DNA from: Spirochaetales bacterium
GTDB taxonomy: Bacteria; Spirochaetota; Spirochaetia; SZUA-6; RPPD01
Direction of reading: 5' to 3'
Assembly (NCBI GenBank): GCA_016934415.1
Contig: JAFGSW010000003.1
Location: 1-64,000, forward strand
DNA length: 64,000 nt
Positions 43,792 to 52,784 of the stretch are shown piece by piece. The notes beneath the pieces are model-generated. The model saw only the letters and a program-made list of their open reading frames with translations. It was not told the origin of the DNA and did not search any database. A program made the translations under genes and the position numbers. Every line of letters begins with the position of its first letter. Positions within the stretch are counted from its first letter, which is position 1.

Positions 43792-44771
43792 AAATTCTCG
43801 TGGCCGGCGGCGCCGGATACATCGGATCGGTGCTGGTGCCCATGCTCGTCGAGCACGGATACGAGGTCGACGTCATCGACCTCCTCTGGTTCGGCAACAA
43901 TCTCCCCCGGACGGTCAACGTCGTCCGGAAGGAGCTGTTCCGCTGCACCCGCGAGGACCTCGCTCCATACGAGCAGGTCGTGTTCATGGCCGGATTGTCC
44001 AACGATCCCATGGCCGAGTACAGTCCGGCGAAAAACTTCATCGACAACGCCGCCCTGCCGGCCTACATCGGCTTCCTGGCCAGGGCGGCGGGAGTGCGCC
44101 GCTTCATCCTCGCGAGCTCCTGCTCGGTGTACGGCTACACGGTCGACAAGCTCTACGACGAGGAGGCTCCCGCCGTGAGCGCCTACCCGTACGGGATATC
44201 GAAGCTCCAGGGCGAGCTCGGCGTCCTCCAGCTCGCTTCAAGCGATTTCTCCGTCATTTCCCTGCGCCAGGGGACGATCTCAGGCTACAGCCCGCGCATG
44301 CGCTTCGACCTGATCGTGAACACCATGTTCAAGACCGCCGTCACACGGAAGAAGGTAGTCGTCAACAATCCCTCCATCTGGCGGCCGATCTACGACATCC
44401 GCGACGCGGCCACCGCCTTCGTGCGCGCCATCCAGGCCGACTACGGGGTGAGCGGCGTGTTCAACGTCACCTCTGAAAATTACACCGTGGGCCAGGTGGC
44501 CGACCTGGTGAAGGGGGAGATCGAGAAGCGCATGGGACTCAAGATCGCCATCGAGCTGAAAAACATTCAGGACTTCCGCAACTACAAAGTGGCGGTGCGC
44601 AAGGCTCGGACCTGCCTCGGCTTCACGCCCATCCACTCGATAGCCGACATCATCGACGACCTGTGCGACCATCATGAGGCCTACGGAGATTTCGAACAGG
44701 ACCGATATTACAACATCAGAGTCTTCAAGAAGCTGGATTCGGGCGTGTTCGACAAGGACGTGCTCGCGTAG
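43788..44771 (+). CDS. NAD-dependent epimerase/dehydratase
   Basis: 327 residues, extended SDR. GGAGYIGSVLVPML nucleotide loop, SSCSVYGYT, and YPYGISKLQGEL with the YxxxK pair. Related to UDP-glucose 4-epimerase and sugar dehydratases. A GAAAGGAGGAGCGGAC ribosome-binding site overlaps the previous gene's end (ATGA). With the three genes upstream it forms a nucleotide-sugar and transfer unit, likely for a cell-surface glycan. Confidence 0.9.
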   Translation: MKILVAGGAGYIGSVLVPMLVEHGYEVDVIDLLWFGNNLPRTVNVVRKELFRCTREDLAPYEQVVFMAGLSNDPMAEYSPAKNFIDNAALPAYIGFLARAAGVRRFILASSCSVYGYTVDKLYDEEAPAVSAYPYGISKLQGELGVLQLASSDFSVISLRQGTISGYSPRMRFDLIVNTMFKTAVTRKKVVVNNPSIWRPIYDIRDAATAFVRAIQADYGVSGVFNVTSENYTVGQVADLVKGEIEKRMGLKIAIELKNIQDFRNYKVAVRKARTCLGFTPIHSIADIIDDLCDHHEAYGDFEQDRYYNIRVFKKLDSGVFDKDVLA

Positions 44772-44774
44772 GCT

Positions 44775-44965
44775 GTCGCGTCGCGTTCGCTTCGGCGGAG
44801 TTTATCCCGAGCCATCCTGAGCTTGCCGAAGGACGAGGGGCTCAGCGAACGTTCCCCGTAGTTCGACTTCGCTCGCCAACCGCGGAGCCGAGGGGAACCT
44901 GGGAGTTAATCCGGAACCCGCGCGGCGCGCTCACCGCGGGATGCGCTCAGCGAACGTCCCCCCGG
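44775..44965. repeat. CTCAGCGAACG / CCTGAGC-type dispersed repeats
   Basis: Contains CATCCTGAGCTTGCCGAAGG, GGGGCTCAGCGAACGTTCCC, GTAGTTCGACTTCGCTCGCC and, inside the 3' end of the MFS gene, GCTCAGCGAACGTCCCCC. Related words occur near 340, 3920 and 24816. Confidence 0.7.
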
Positions 44966-46443
44966 CCGTGATCTCCGTCCGCTCCTTCGCCCCCCTCCCC
45001 GCTATTGGCGGTTTTTACCGCCCTTTTTCGCCAGGCGATCCGTGCGAGGATGGAGATGCGGGCCACGATCCCGCGGGTGGGCATCATGGAGATGATGCGC
45101 AGGGGAAGATGGTACGCCCGTATGTGCCGGACGGGGCGCGTCTCCTTGAGGAAGCGGGAGAAGACCACGGTCAACGACAGGCGCATGACGCCTGAGACGA
45201 GGAAGATGACGAGATACGGCGACCACAGAAAACGTTCAGGCAGGAAGGTAAAGCGTCCGACGAGCCACGAGGTCGTGGCGGGCACACCGGGCCAGGTGCC
45301 CGCCCAGGCGACGAGCGCCCCCGCGACGAGACTCCCCGCCAGGGTCATCAGACCGTTCGTCATGCTGTATATGGAAACCGTCGAAACGCGGTTGCCGATC
45401 GAGGTGTTGTCGAAGAGGAAATTGAAGGTGGAGATCTCGAAACCGGCCCAGCCGAACCCGGCCGCCGCCTGAATGAAAAAGGCGAACGGCAGGAGATAGC
45501 CCCAGTACCAGAGAAGCGGAATGACGCCGATGATCGCGCTCGAGACGAGAAGCACCTTGCGCGTTCCGTACCTGTCACAGGCCCGGCCCCAGAGGGGCAT
45601 GAAGAGGAACTTGACGGCGAGAAGCGTGGCGGTGAGCGCGGTCCAGGGAAGATAACCGACGTTGACGCTGAAGAGCAGGAAGGGATCGACGTACGAGGCG
45701 ATCATGCTCATGGCGAAATTGAGAAGGCTCATGTATAAAATGAAGGACCCGATGTTGGTTTTTTTCGCGTTGCTGACGAAATCCCGGACGGAGAGCGAAC
45801 GGCGCGCCTCGTAGTCGTAGGGCGGATCGTATTTGCGGCTCAGAAACCAGGCTGAAATGCTGCGGGCCACGAAGGCGACGCTGAATATGACGACGAATCC
45901 CAGGTAGGGGCGGCCGAGGGACTTCATTTCGTCCAGGATGAAGCCGGCCGCGAGCATGGAGGGAAACGTTCCGACGCTGGAAAGGCTCGACCGGCGGCCG
46001 AGATAACTGCCCCGGGTCTTTTCGTCCATGAGGTCGCCCATCCAGCTCGACCAGAGGGGGATGGGGAGCATGAAGAAGACGTTGGCGATGATGACGAACA
46101 GGATGAGCACCGCGACCCGTCCTTCTCCGAGGAACCAGCAGAGAAACACCGGGATGAACATGAGGGCGTGGAGAAGGGCGAAGAGGCTGATAAACCGCCG
46201 ACGACTCTTGAAAATCGCCGCCAGCTGGCCCGCGAAGAGCTGCGAAACGGACCCGACGGCGATGGGGAGCGACCTGATGAGCCCCAGGACGATGATGTCG
46301 GCGCCCAGGAATTTGCCGAAGGGTTGGAAAAAGGAATCGCTCATCCCGAACATGATCGAGAAGGCGATGCCGTCGTAGATCGAAAAAACGAGGCTGCGGC
46401 GAATCTTATCCTTGACGTCGAGGGTCGGGGTGAGGGTCGTCAT
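44947..46443 (-). CDS. Major facilitator superfamily transporter
   Basis: 498 residues from the ATG at 46441-46443. About twelve transmembrane helices. Features: GKFLGADIIVLGLIRSLPIA near helix 2, the loop RSSLSSVGTFPSM, and GRACDRYGTRKVLLVSS, which is the MFS A-motif-like loop in the second half. Substrate unknown. The C-terminal hydrophilic tail (SGEGGEGADGDHGRGDVR) is encoded by repeat sequence and supplies the stop. Location beside sugar genes permits a role in solute uptake or export, but this is a guess. Confidence 0.85.
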   Translation of the reverse strand: MTTLTPTLDVKDKIRRSLVFSIYDGIAFSIMFGMSDSFFQPFGKFLGADIIVLGLIRSLPIAVGSVSQLFAGQLAAIFKSRRRFISLFALLHALMFIPVFLCWFLGEGRVAVLILFVIIANVFFMLPIPLWSSWMGDLMDEKTRGSYLGRRSSLSSVGTFPSMLAAGFILDEMKSLGRPYLGFVVIFSVAFVARSISAWFLSRKYDPPYDYEARRSLSVRDFVSNAKKTNIGSFILYMSLLNFAMSMIASYVDPFLLFSVNVGYLPWTALTATLLAVKFLFMPLWGRACDRYGTRKVLLVSSAIIGVIPLLWYWGYLLPFAFFIQAAAGFGWAGFEISTFNFLFDNTSIGNRVSTVSIYSMTNGLMTLAGSLVAGALVAWAGTWPGVPATTSWLVGRFTFLPERFLWSPYLVIFLVSGVMRLSLTVVFSRFLKETRPVRHIRAYHLPLRIISMMPTRGIVARISILARIAWRKRAVKTANSGEGGEGADGDHGRGDVR

Positions 46444-46620
46444 AAACAGAGGTGGTGAAAAACCGATCGTTCGTGCATGTGGAATCCGAATAAATATAAT
46501 ATAAGCGGCCGGAAAACGCAAAAATAAATCGACGAAAATATATGCTCCCCGGCGACCATTCCCGTCGTTCCGGCCGGCGTCTCCGTCATTCCTGACGGCC
46601 TATCGCCAAGGTCCCCTCTC

Positions 46621-46649
46621 TTGAGCAGAAATCGAATTTCGGCTACAAC
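46621..46649 (+). promoter_or_regulatory. Predicted promoter of the YkgJ-family gene
   Basis: TTGAGC (46621-46626), 17 bases, TACAAC (46644-46649), ending 5 bases before the ATG; no ribosome-binding site, hence a predicted leaderless message. Confidence 0.5.
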
Positions 46650-46654
46650 CGGGC

Positions 46655-47308
46655 ATGCGGGAATTGATCGAAAGCCGTCTGCCTGCCGGCTCGGCGCTCC
46701 GTGAACGCCTGTTTTTGCTCGACGCGCTCTATGCCGAGCTCGACGCGCGCCTGGGCGCCTTCGCCGCGGCAAGCCCGTACCGCTGCCCGCCCGGCTGCGG
46801 ACGCTGTTCGGCCAAGTTCGAGCCGGATGTCCTGCCGGTCGAGGCCGTCTATATCGTTCTGTACGCCGCCGCAGCCGGCTCACCCGACGTCGCCGGTATT
46901 CTCGCCGGAGAATTGGAGTCGCGGCCGGCCGATTGCTGCCCGCTCTACCGCTCCGCGGTCGAAGCCCATTGCCCGATCTACCCGGCCCGGCCGCTTGTCT
47001 GCCGGCTTTTCGGCTTCTCGACCGTCACGGACAAGCGCGGAGACTTCGTCTACACCCCCTGCGGCCGCATGGAGCCTGCGGGACGCGGCGGGAGTCTCGG
47101 GGAGGCCGGCCTTCGAGCCTGGAAACTCGCCGACCTCGGCCTCCCGGAGGCGGCGCTTCCGCCGTACATGATGGAATACTCGGTTCGTCTCACCCTTGTC
47201 GAGCCCGGCGGGGAGGCGCGCCGCGCCCCCCTCAGGATTGCACTTCGCGATGCGGCCGGTCGTATCGGACTTTATGGGAACCTGATGAGAACCGCGGAAA
47301 AATGGTAG
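46655..47308 (+). CDS. YkgJ-family cysteine cluster protein
   Basis: 217 residues. Cysteine motifs YRCPPGCGRCSAKFEPD, CCPLYR and HCPIYPARPLVCRLFGF are those of the putative zinc/iron-chelating YkgJ family (CxxCxxCC-type). No membrane segment. The C-terminal 70 residues are family-typical. Function not established; metal binding is likely. Confidence 0.85.
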   Translation: MRELIESRLPAGSALRERLFLLDALYAELDARLGAFAAASPYRCPPGCGRCSAKFEPDVLPVEAVYIVLYAAAAGSPDVAGILAGELESRPADCCPLYRSAVEAHCPIYPARPLVCRLFGFSTVTDKRGDFVYTPCGRMEPAGRGGSLGEAGLRAWKLADLGLPEAALPPYMMEYSVRLTLVEPGGEARRAPLRIALRDAAGRIGLYGNLMRTAEKW

Positions 47309-47355
47309 TATCCCTACAGCGACCTCGATCGACCGAAGGTGAGGTGAACGGACGC

Positions 47356-48051
47356 ATGGAGGAGAATCGATTCGACGCCGCCGCGGCGGGCTGGGACGAC
47401 GATCCCGCGCGGCGCGAACGGACGGCCGCGGTCGCCCGCGCGATCCGCCGCTTTCTGCCCGCGTCCGGCCCGGCCGGCCACGCCGTCGAGCTCGGTTGCG
47501 GGACGGGGCTCTTGAGCTTCACGCTCGCGGACGCCTTTGCGCGCGTCACGCTGGTGGATTCCTCCCCGGGCATGGTTGAGACGGTCGCCCGAAAAATCGC
47601 CGCGGCCGGTCTGGCGCATTTCTTCCCCCTCCGCGCCGATCTCGCCGATTTTCCCCCTGCAGGCTTCGCCTGTGACGCCTTCTATTGCCTCATGGCGCTT
47701 CATCACCTCCCGGACTACCTGGGACTCCTCTCCCGCTGCTTCCGCGCGCTCCGCGAACCGGGGCTTCTTTTCATCGCCGACCTGGAAAAGGAGGACGGCA
47801 GTTTCCACAGCCACATCCCGGATTTCAAGGGGCACCACGGGTTCGACGCCGGGAAGTTGAAACGCGATCTGGAACACATCGGCTTTACGGGGATTGAATA
47901 CGATCGCGTTCTCACCCTGAAGCGGGATCACGGCGAAGGCGAAAAAGAGTTCGGGATTTTCCTGATGAAAGCGGAGAAGAGAACTACGGATAACGCGGAT
48001 AAAAGGCGGAGAAAATCTTCATCATTTTCAATATTTCAGCCCAGAAAATGA
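47356..48051 (+). CDS. SAM-dependent methyltransferase, class I
   Basis: About 231 residues from ATG 47356; the GTG four codons upstream is possible. Motif I VELGCGTGLLSFTL, motif II VTLVDSSPGMVE, motif IV CLMALHHLPDYLG. It resembles UbiE/small-molecule methyltransferases. The native part ends at FGIFLMKAE; the remaining residues (KRTTDNADKRRRKSSSF...) are translated from a family A repeat. No biosynthetic genes nearby suggest the substrate. Confidence 0.85.
   Translation: MEENRFDAAAAGWDDDPARRERTAAVARAIRRFLPASGPAGHAVELGCGTGLLSFTLADAFARVTLVDSSPGMVETVARKIAAAGLAHFFPLRADLADFPPAGFACDAFYCLMALHHLPDYLGLLSRCFRALREPGLLFIADLEKEDGSFHSHIPDFKGHHGFDAGKLKRDLEHIGFTGIEYDRVLTLKRDHGEGEKEFGIFLMKAEKRTTDNADKRRRKSSSFSIFQPRK
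47975..48015 (+). repeat. Family A arm inside the methyltransferase 3' end
   Basis: AGAACTACGGATAACGCGGA in the reading frame giving TTDNAD. A weak inverse partner lies at about 48295-48335 (ATCAGTGTTATCGGTGGTTC). Confidence 0.7.
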
Positions 48052-48079
48052 ACAATTTCTTTCCTTATTTTCATTGAAT

Positions 48080-48135
48080 TCTGGCACATTGTAATGTTAC
48101 AATCTGGCAGATTGTAACATTGCAATCTACCAGAT
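48080..48135. repeat. Long imperfect palindrome
   Basis: Perfect 14-bp arms (AATGTTACAATCTG, centre G, CAGATTGTAACATT) at 48093-48121, extended on both sides by further matching blocks including CTGG/CCAG, to about 26 bases per arm. AT-rich, unlike the surroundings. It could be an operator, a transcript hairpin or a mobile-element end; no gene start is adjacent. Confidence 0.75.
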
Positions 48136-48650
48136 TCTACAATGATAATCCGAACAAAACAATAATACTCAAAGGGAGAAATATTCGTCCCCCGCCAAGC
48201 AAACATCGCTGAAAAATAGATGTCCGCCTCGGTGTTGAAGCAGAAAAAGCAGCATCCCATCCACGTATGCGCACCCCGACCCGTTGTTTGCACCCTCCTC
48301 TCCGCTCTAATCAGTGTTATCGGTGGTTCCCTTTGATGCGCAAGAAAGCCTTCCCGAAAAACCCGGTTCTCTCAGGAATCCCGGGCGGGTGGGCAAAAAA
48401 AATGAAAATTTTTCGAGTGATTTCGGCCTTTTCCACGCCATATATAGTGAGAGAAAAAAAGTTCAGCTATGGCGCCGCGGCCGTCCATTATGGCCCTCGT
48501 CCACCGTGTTACGGTAAAGGAACATGTCGCGGCGCCGTTTTTTTCGCGTGTCGCGTCAGCGGGACCGATAGGAGTATTCGTGAGCGAGCCGCGCGGAAAA
48601 AATCGATATCGGCATGTCATTCCGTATCGTAAAATTCTCTTCGCAAGGAG
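48136..48650. other. Long intergenic stretch, mostly unexplained
   Basis: Apart from the weak family A reverse arm near 48300 I see no convincing gene. The 121- and 106-residue ORFs in the track are shadows without ribosome-binding sites. A non-coding RNA is possible but nothing specific supports one. Confidence 0.5.
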
Positions 48651-48656
48651 GGCGCA

Positions 48657-48875
48657 ATGCCCGCAAATCGAGAGTCCGCGGCGTACGTGCACCGTGAATT
48701 GGATAAAATCGTCGACATGATCGCGGCGATCGGGATCAAGTTGTCGTTTCTCATAACCCTGATCGACGCAGAAAATGAAGAGCTTTCGCGACCGGTGCCG
48801 AGGCCGCGGTCCCGGTCCGGGGAGAGGGCGCGTCGCCGCGTTTCCCGGTCGGGGAAGGTCCCCGCGGTATTATGA
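48657..48875 (+). CDS. Small orphan protein
   Basis: 72 residues behind a strong AAGGAGGGCGCA. The N-terminal half is amphipathic/hydrophobic (LDKIVDMIAAIGIKLSFLIT), the C-terminal half is very basic and Arg/Ser/Pro rich (RPRSRSGERARRRVSRSG). No family recognised. A long hairpin follows the stop. A real gene is likely because the Shine-Dalgarno site and terminator both fit. Confidence 0.5.
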   Translation: MPANRESAAYVHRELDKIVDMIAAIGIKLSFLITLIDAENEELSRPVPRPRSRSGERARRRVSRSGKVPAVL

Positions 48876-48891
48876 GGCGGGCGATCGCCAG

Positions 48892-48925
48892 GCCGATAAA
48901 AAACCGAAAGCGGTTTTTTATCGGC
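48892..48925. terminator. 15-bp-stem hairpin terminator
   Basis: GCCGATAAAAAACCG pairs perfectly with CGGTTTTTTATCGGC around AAAG. The internal A6/T6 tract could work as a terminator in either direction. Confidence 0.75.
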
Positions 48926-49039
48926 TTCCATAGATGTAAACTATAAATTGCCGGAACTCACTATATGAGACTTTTCCCGGTTTTTCGGCTGTTTTTTCAA
49001 TCAATTCGCATATACAAAATAGGCTCCGGCAATTTCATG

Positions 49040-49080
49040 AGCATGTTGTTGAAAAAGCTCAACTTTTTCAAAAACATGCT
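49040..49080 (-). terminator. Hairpin after the SEC-C gene
   Basis: AGCATGTTGTTGAAAAAG and CTTTTTCAAAAACATGCT pair with one mismatch around CTCAA. It begins at the stop codon of the minus-strand gene. Confidence 0.65.
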
Positions 49081-49390
49081 AAGCGCCGTGGCACTTCTTG
49101 TACTTCTTCCCGCTGCCGCAGGGACAGGGGTCGTTGCGGCCCGGGGTCTCCTTCACGTGCACGGGCTTGACCGGCTTTTCGAGGTTGCGTAGGGCGACGA
49201 GATCCTCCGGCTTGTCCGAATCAACCTCGATTTCTCCGATCCAGCCGTTTTTCTTGAGGACGGCGGCCACTTCCTTTTTCTTTTCTTTGGTCTTTACGCG
49301 CAGTATGAGCGGGTTGTCCTCGGTCCCGGGTTTGGCTTTCTTTTTCCCGTCGTAGACCTTGAACTCGCGTTTCGAATCGGAAAATATCAT
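49079..49390 (-). CDS. SEC-C metal-binding motif protein, PBPRA1643-like
   Basis: 103 residues. The C-terminus is a SEC-C zinc motif: [19 protein letters not shown]. The N-terminal part ([35 protein letters not shown]) matches my recollection of the short SWIM/SEC-C family named after PBPRA1643. Function unknown; SEC-C motifs in SecA bind SecB and zinc, but this protein is not SecA. Start supported by GGGGGGTTCGCC. Confidence 0.8.
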   Translation of the reverse strand: MIFSDSKREFKVYDGKKKAKPGTEDNPLILRVKTKEKKKEVAAVLKKNGWIGEIEVDSDKPEDLVALRNLEKPVKPVHVKETPGRNDPCPCGSGKKYKKCHGA

Positions 49391-49489
49391 GGCGAACCCC
49401 CCTGGTCGTGTTCAATTATGGTGAATCTAATATACCATGGATGATCTTCTTTATGAAAGTCTCCGTGTCCTTTTCAGGGAGGGGCGGCT

Positions 49490-51199
49490 TTAGACCGGCG
49501 CTTCCACGTTGACGAGCTCCTGGAGCACGCCGGATGCTTCGAAGGAGAGGCGGATGATCTTCTCCCATTCCTTTTTCAGGGTCTCGTTCTCCTTGCCGCC
49601 GACGTATCCCAGGTTGGAGAGGGTGTCGAAGGCGCCGCCCGCTTCGCTGAAGAGGATCCCGTTGAGGATTTTATTGAGAAGCTTCAGGGATTCGATCGTG
49701 CGCTCCGCGAGGACGAGGGCTTCGGCGTCGGCCCGCTTCAGGATTTGTTCGAGTTTTTTGAGCTGCTGTTCGCGGGGGACCCGCTCGTTTTTCGCCTCGG
49801 CCATCGCTCTGCCGATTTCCCCGTTCGGCCCGATGCGCCGCTCGAAGAAGAGGAGCTTTTCGCCCAGGGTGCTCAGGTAATTGAAGACGTCGGCGAAAGC
49901 GACGCGGTTTTCAGTCTTGTAGAACTCGCCGTTCAGGAACAGGACCTTCAGGCTGCGGAGGAATTTCGGAGTGAACATGTTCTTGGAAAAGGCGAGGATG
50001 AACGAAAGCGAGCGCCAGTGGGCGACGGCGAGCTTCGGGTCGTAGAACTCGGGATGGTAGTTTTTGATCGCCTCGAAGCGGCGGATGCCGAGGAGGGAGA
50101 AGGCCTTCTCGGCGACCGCCGTGGTGCGCAAGGTTTGGACGTAATCCCGGAAAAGCCCGCCGAGCCGGGCGGCCCAGTACTTCTTGAAGAGCACGAACCA
50201 GTCCTCGCCGCCCGACAAGCCGGCCGGCCGGTAGTTGCAGTCGTCGGCGAGGATCCGGGAAAGGAGGTCGATGGGGACCGCGCGGTTGAACTCGCGGATG
50301 CGCGCGAGCGCTTTTTCCGCGGCGTCGAATTCCCCTTTCAGGAAATCCCCAAGTTCCGCCTCGTCCTTCGTCTCCGTGCGCCGACCGTAGAGGAAGAGGG
50401 ATTCGAGGGCGATCTTGGAGGGAGGGAGGCGGAGGCTCTTCAGAACGTCGGCCAGGGCGAGCAGCCGCTTGGCCGCTTCTCCGAAGGAGCAGGTGTACTC
50501 GCCGCGGACGCGGTCGAGCGTGAAACGGGCGAGGAGCGATTCGAAGTCGGTTTCGCAGAAGGCCTTCAGGTGGTCGAGCGCCTGACAATCGAGATAAATG
50601 GCCGTCCGGTCCTCTTCGGGAAGTTGGCCCAGGATCTCGAGGAAACGCCGCTCCATCTCGGTTTTAACGTCCGCCTCGGTGGCCGGCCGGCTTTCCGCCA
50701 CCACGGTCCGCGGTTCGGTCTCCTCTTCCAGGCGCTTCATCAGAGGCTCGGCGCGGCGCCGGGCGAGGAAGGCGATGAACTCGCTCCGGACCCGCTCCGA
50801 CGGCGGGAGGAGGTTGGGGAAGAAATAATCGACGCTCTCCTTGAGGCTTTCGAGCTCGACCTTCATCCGCTCGAGGAACACGCCGTGGCGGAAATCGGCG
50901 AGCCGGGGTGCCCGGTGGGCGATCTCCTTTTTCACCCGCGAAAGCAGGGTTTCCTCGTACGCCTCGAGGCCGGTCTTGCCGGTGAAGAGACCCTTGAGCC
51001 GGTAGAGGAAGCGCGCGAAGGAGCCGAGCATGTGGAAGGCGATCTGGGAATCGGCCGCCTCCTCCCCCTCCGGCTCGGGCGCGGACCGGAGGGGCTCGGT
51101 CGAGAGCACGACGATGTCTTCGAGCTGAGCGAGCAGCTTGCGCCGTTCGTCGCGGGAGAGCTCTTCCACCAGTTTGTCGAATACGGACATCGTCTCCAT
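49490..51199 (-). CDS. Spirochaete-type protein of unknown function (DUF5312-like)
   Basis: 569 residues from ATG 51197-51199, with GGGAGAGAGACC upstream. Entirely helical, no signal peptide or membrane helix. The N-terminal SVFDKLVEELSRDERRKLLA is a short helix bundle that recalls the first lines of several spirochaete proteins, and the whole length resembles the family I know as DUF5312, restricted to spirochaetes. The rest has repeated helical segments (RDYVQTLRTTAVAEKAFSLL, SLKLLNKILNGILFSEAGG). No enzymatic motif found. It is one of the main reasons for the taxonomic inference. Confidence 0.75.
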   Translation of the reverse strand: METMSVFDKLVEELSRDERRKLLAQLEDIVVLSTEPLRSAPEPEGEEAADSQIAFHMLGSFARFLYRLKGLFTGKTGLEAYEETLLSRVKKEIAHRAPRLADFRHGVFLERMKVELESLKESVDYFFPNLLPPSERVRSEFIAFLARRRAEPLMKRLEEETEPRTVVAESRPATEADVKTEMERRFLEILGQLPEEDRTAIYLDCQALDHLKAFCETDFESLLARFTLDRVRGEYTCSFGEAAKRLLALADVLKSLRLPPSKIALESLFLYGRRTETKDEAELGDFLKGEFDAAEKALARIREFNRAVPIDLLSRILADDCNYRPAGLSGGEDWFVLFKKYWAARLGGLFRDYVQTLRTTAVAEKAFSLLGIRRFEAIKNYHPEFYDPKLAVAHWRSLSFILAFSKNMFTPKFLRSLKVLFLNGEFYKTENRVAFADVFNYLSTLGEKLLFFERRIGPNGEIGRAMAEAKNERVPREQQLKKLEQILKRADAEALVLAERTIESLKLLNKILNGILFSEAGGAFDTLSNLGYVGGKENETLKKEWEKIIRLSFEASGVLQELVNVEAPV

Positions 51200-51212
51200 G
51201 GTCTCTCTCCCA

Positions 51213-51241
51213 ATACTAAAGTGCCGCCCGTGGAGCGTCAA
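51213..51241 (-). promoter_or_regulatory. Promoter of the DUF5312-like gene
   Basis: On the minus strand TTGACG (51236-51241), 17 bases, TAGTAT (51213-51218), with a 13-base leader containing GGGAGAG. Confidence 0.65.
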
Positions 51242-51274
51242 GGACTTTCATCGTGCTGAAATTTGCTCCCCAAG

Positions 51275-51560
51275 GAAGTGAACCACGGATGACACCGATG
51301 AAAGCGGATAACACGGATGAGGAATGTGGAAGCGAAAAGAAGCGGAAAATGCCGAGTACGCTGCTGACGTGATGTAAGTATTGGGACGTTGAAGGGGTTT
51401 TTAAGAAGAAAATGTGCGGAAATTTTTTGAGTTTCCATGATGTTTTGTTACTACCTTGTAAAAGGCTTAAAAGATCCGGTAGGATGTTTTTTCGGCTTGA
51501 CGTTTTTTTCTTCTTCCCTTTCCTGCTTTCATTTCCTGACTTCCTGGTTTCCTCATAAAT
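51275..51560. repeat. Family A forward arm facing a family B reverse arm
   Basis: AAGTGAACCACGGATGACAC through GATAACACGGATGAGG at 51279-51326, an unrelated 160-base core, then CCTGACTTCCTGGTTTCCTC at about 51536. The only pair in the window whose two arms come from different families. Confidence 0.7.
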
Positions 51561-51587
51561 ATTTTCTCCGTTCTGTTTGAAAAGCGA

Positions 51588-52688
51588 TTAGAGGTCCTCC
51601 CAGGTGATGCCCCGGCCGGACGGCACGTCGTGCCGGGCCTGGCGGCCGAGGACGACGGGGAGATGGCGCGGGTGGAGACCGGGCGGGAGGTTCTTCTCGC
51701 TGCGCAGGAGCGCCGTGTTCTCGGCCGTCAACGTCTCTCCCGCGGCGATGTCCCGGGCGGCCAGGATCGAGCGGCGGGTGGTCGCGTAATTGCCGGCCTC
51801 CGCCGGGGCGAGCGCCTTGCGGCCGTCGCCCAGCATGCGCTCCACTCGTTCTTTCCCGTAAATCTGCGCCAGGTTGCGCGTCACTGCGGCCGGGTTCTTT
51901 TCCTGCGCCCGGCGCACCGCCCAAACCAGGGCCTGGAAATTTTTCGGGTCCAGGGCGAAGGCGTCGTCCAACCCGCCGCCGCTCCGGTCCAGGGTGAGGT
52001 GCTTCTCGATGATCGCGGCCCCGACCGCCGCGGCGGCCGCGGGCAGGAGGCAGGGTTCGAGCGAGTGGTCGGACACCCCGACGGGCAGGCCGAAGAGCCG
52101 GGACAGGAGCGGGATCACGCGCAGATTGTACTCCTCTTCCGGCGCCGGGTAGGCGGTGACGCAGTGGAGGAGGGCGGCCTCGGCCGGCGCGTGCGCGAGC
52201 GCCTCTTCGATGTCGCCCAGGAGCGACACGCCGGTCGACAGGACGACCGGGACGCCGTAGTTTTTCACTTCGTCCAGGAGCGGGAAATGATTGAGCTCGG
52301 GGGAGGCGATTTTCACGGCCGGCGCGCCGATTTCCCTGAGAAGGCGCGCGCTCCGCGGGCCGAAGGCCGAGGCGAGGAAGACGAGGCCCTGCGCCTCGGT
52401 ACGGGCCTTGAGCCCCCGGTAAAATTCGACGCCCGTCTCCAGTTGCCGGAAGCGCTCGTACATGGAGACTTTCCCTCCCGGCAGATCGACCGTCCCGCAC
52501 CTGGGGTGGACGATTTCGTCGGCGAAGACCACCTGCGTCTTGACGCAATCGGCGCCGGCCTCGGCCGCGGCCTTGACGAGCGCCTCCGCCGTTTTCGGGT
52601 CGCCGTGATGGGCCGTGCCGATCTCGGCGATGATGAAGCACGGCCGCCCCTCGCCGATCGTTTTCCCGCCGATCCGTATCTCTTTCAT
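51588..52688 (-). CDS. NeuB-family sialic/nonulosonic acid synthase
   Basis: 366 residues. It condenses phosphoenolpyruvate with an N-acylated hexose to give a nine-carbon sugar acid. The TIM-barrel NeuB domain (1-270) has IIAEIGTAHHGD, KTQVVFADEIVHP, KIASPELNHFPLL, VSDHSL and EKHLTLDRS. A C-terminal SAF (antifreeze-like) domain (about 300-360: RRSILAARDIAAGETLTAEN) completes the usual architecture. AAAGGAGACG precedes the start. No neuA/neuC or pseudaminic acid genes are adjacent, so the exact product (Neu5Ac, legionaminic or pseudaminic acid) is open. Confidence 0.9.
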   Translation of the reverse strand: MKEIRIGGKTIGEGRPCFIIAEIGTAHHGDPKTAEALVKAAAEAGADCVKTQVVFADEIVHPRCGTVDLPGGKVSMYERFRQLETGVEFYRGLKARTEAQGLVFLASAFGPRSARLLREIGAPAVKIASPELNHFPLLDEVKNYGVPVVLSTGVSLLGDIEEALAHAPAEAALLHCVTAYPAPEEEYNLRVIPLLSRLFGLPVGVSDHSLEPCLLPAAAAAVGAAIIEKHLTLDRSGGGLDDAFALDPKNFQALVWAVRRAQEKNPAAVTRNLAQIYGKERVERMLGDGRKALAPAEAGNYATTRRSILAARDIAAGETLTAENTALLRSEKNLPPGLHPRHLPVVLGRQARHDVPSGRGITWEDL

Positions 52689-52784
52689 GCGCGCGTCTCC
52701 TTTCGCATGTACCGCCCCTGTTTTCCTTATCGGCGTTTTATCATCGCTTTTTGTTGATACATATCATGAGAAAAAAAATATAAA

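Noticed and set aside
48239-48720. Several 60-120-residue ORFs after the long palindrome
   Set aside because: No ribosome-binding sites, no coding texture and mutually overlapping frames; only the gene at 48657 is supported.
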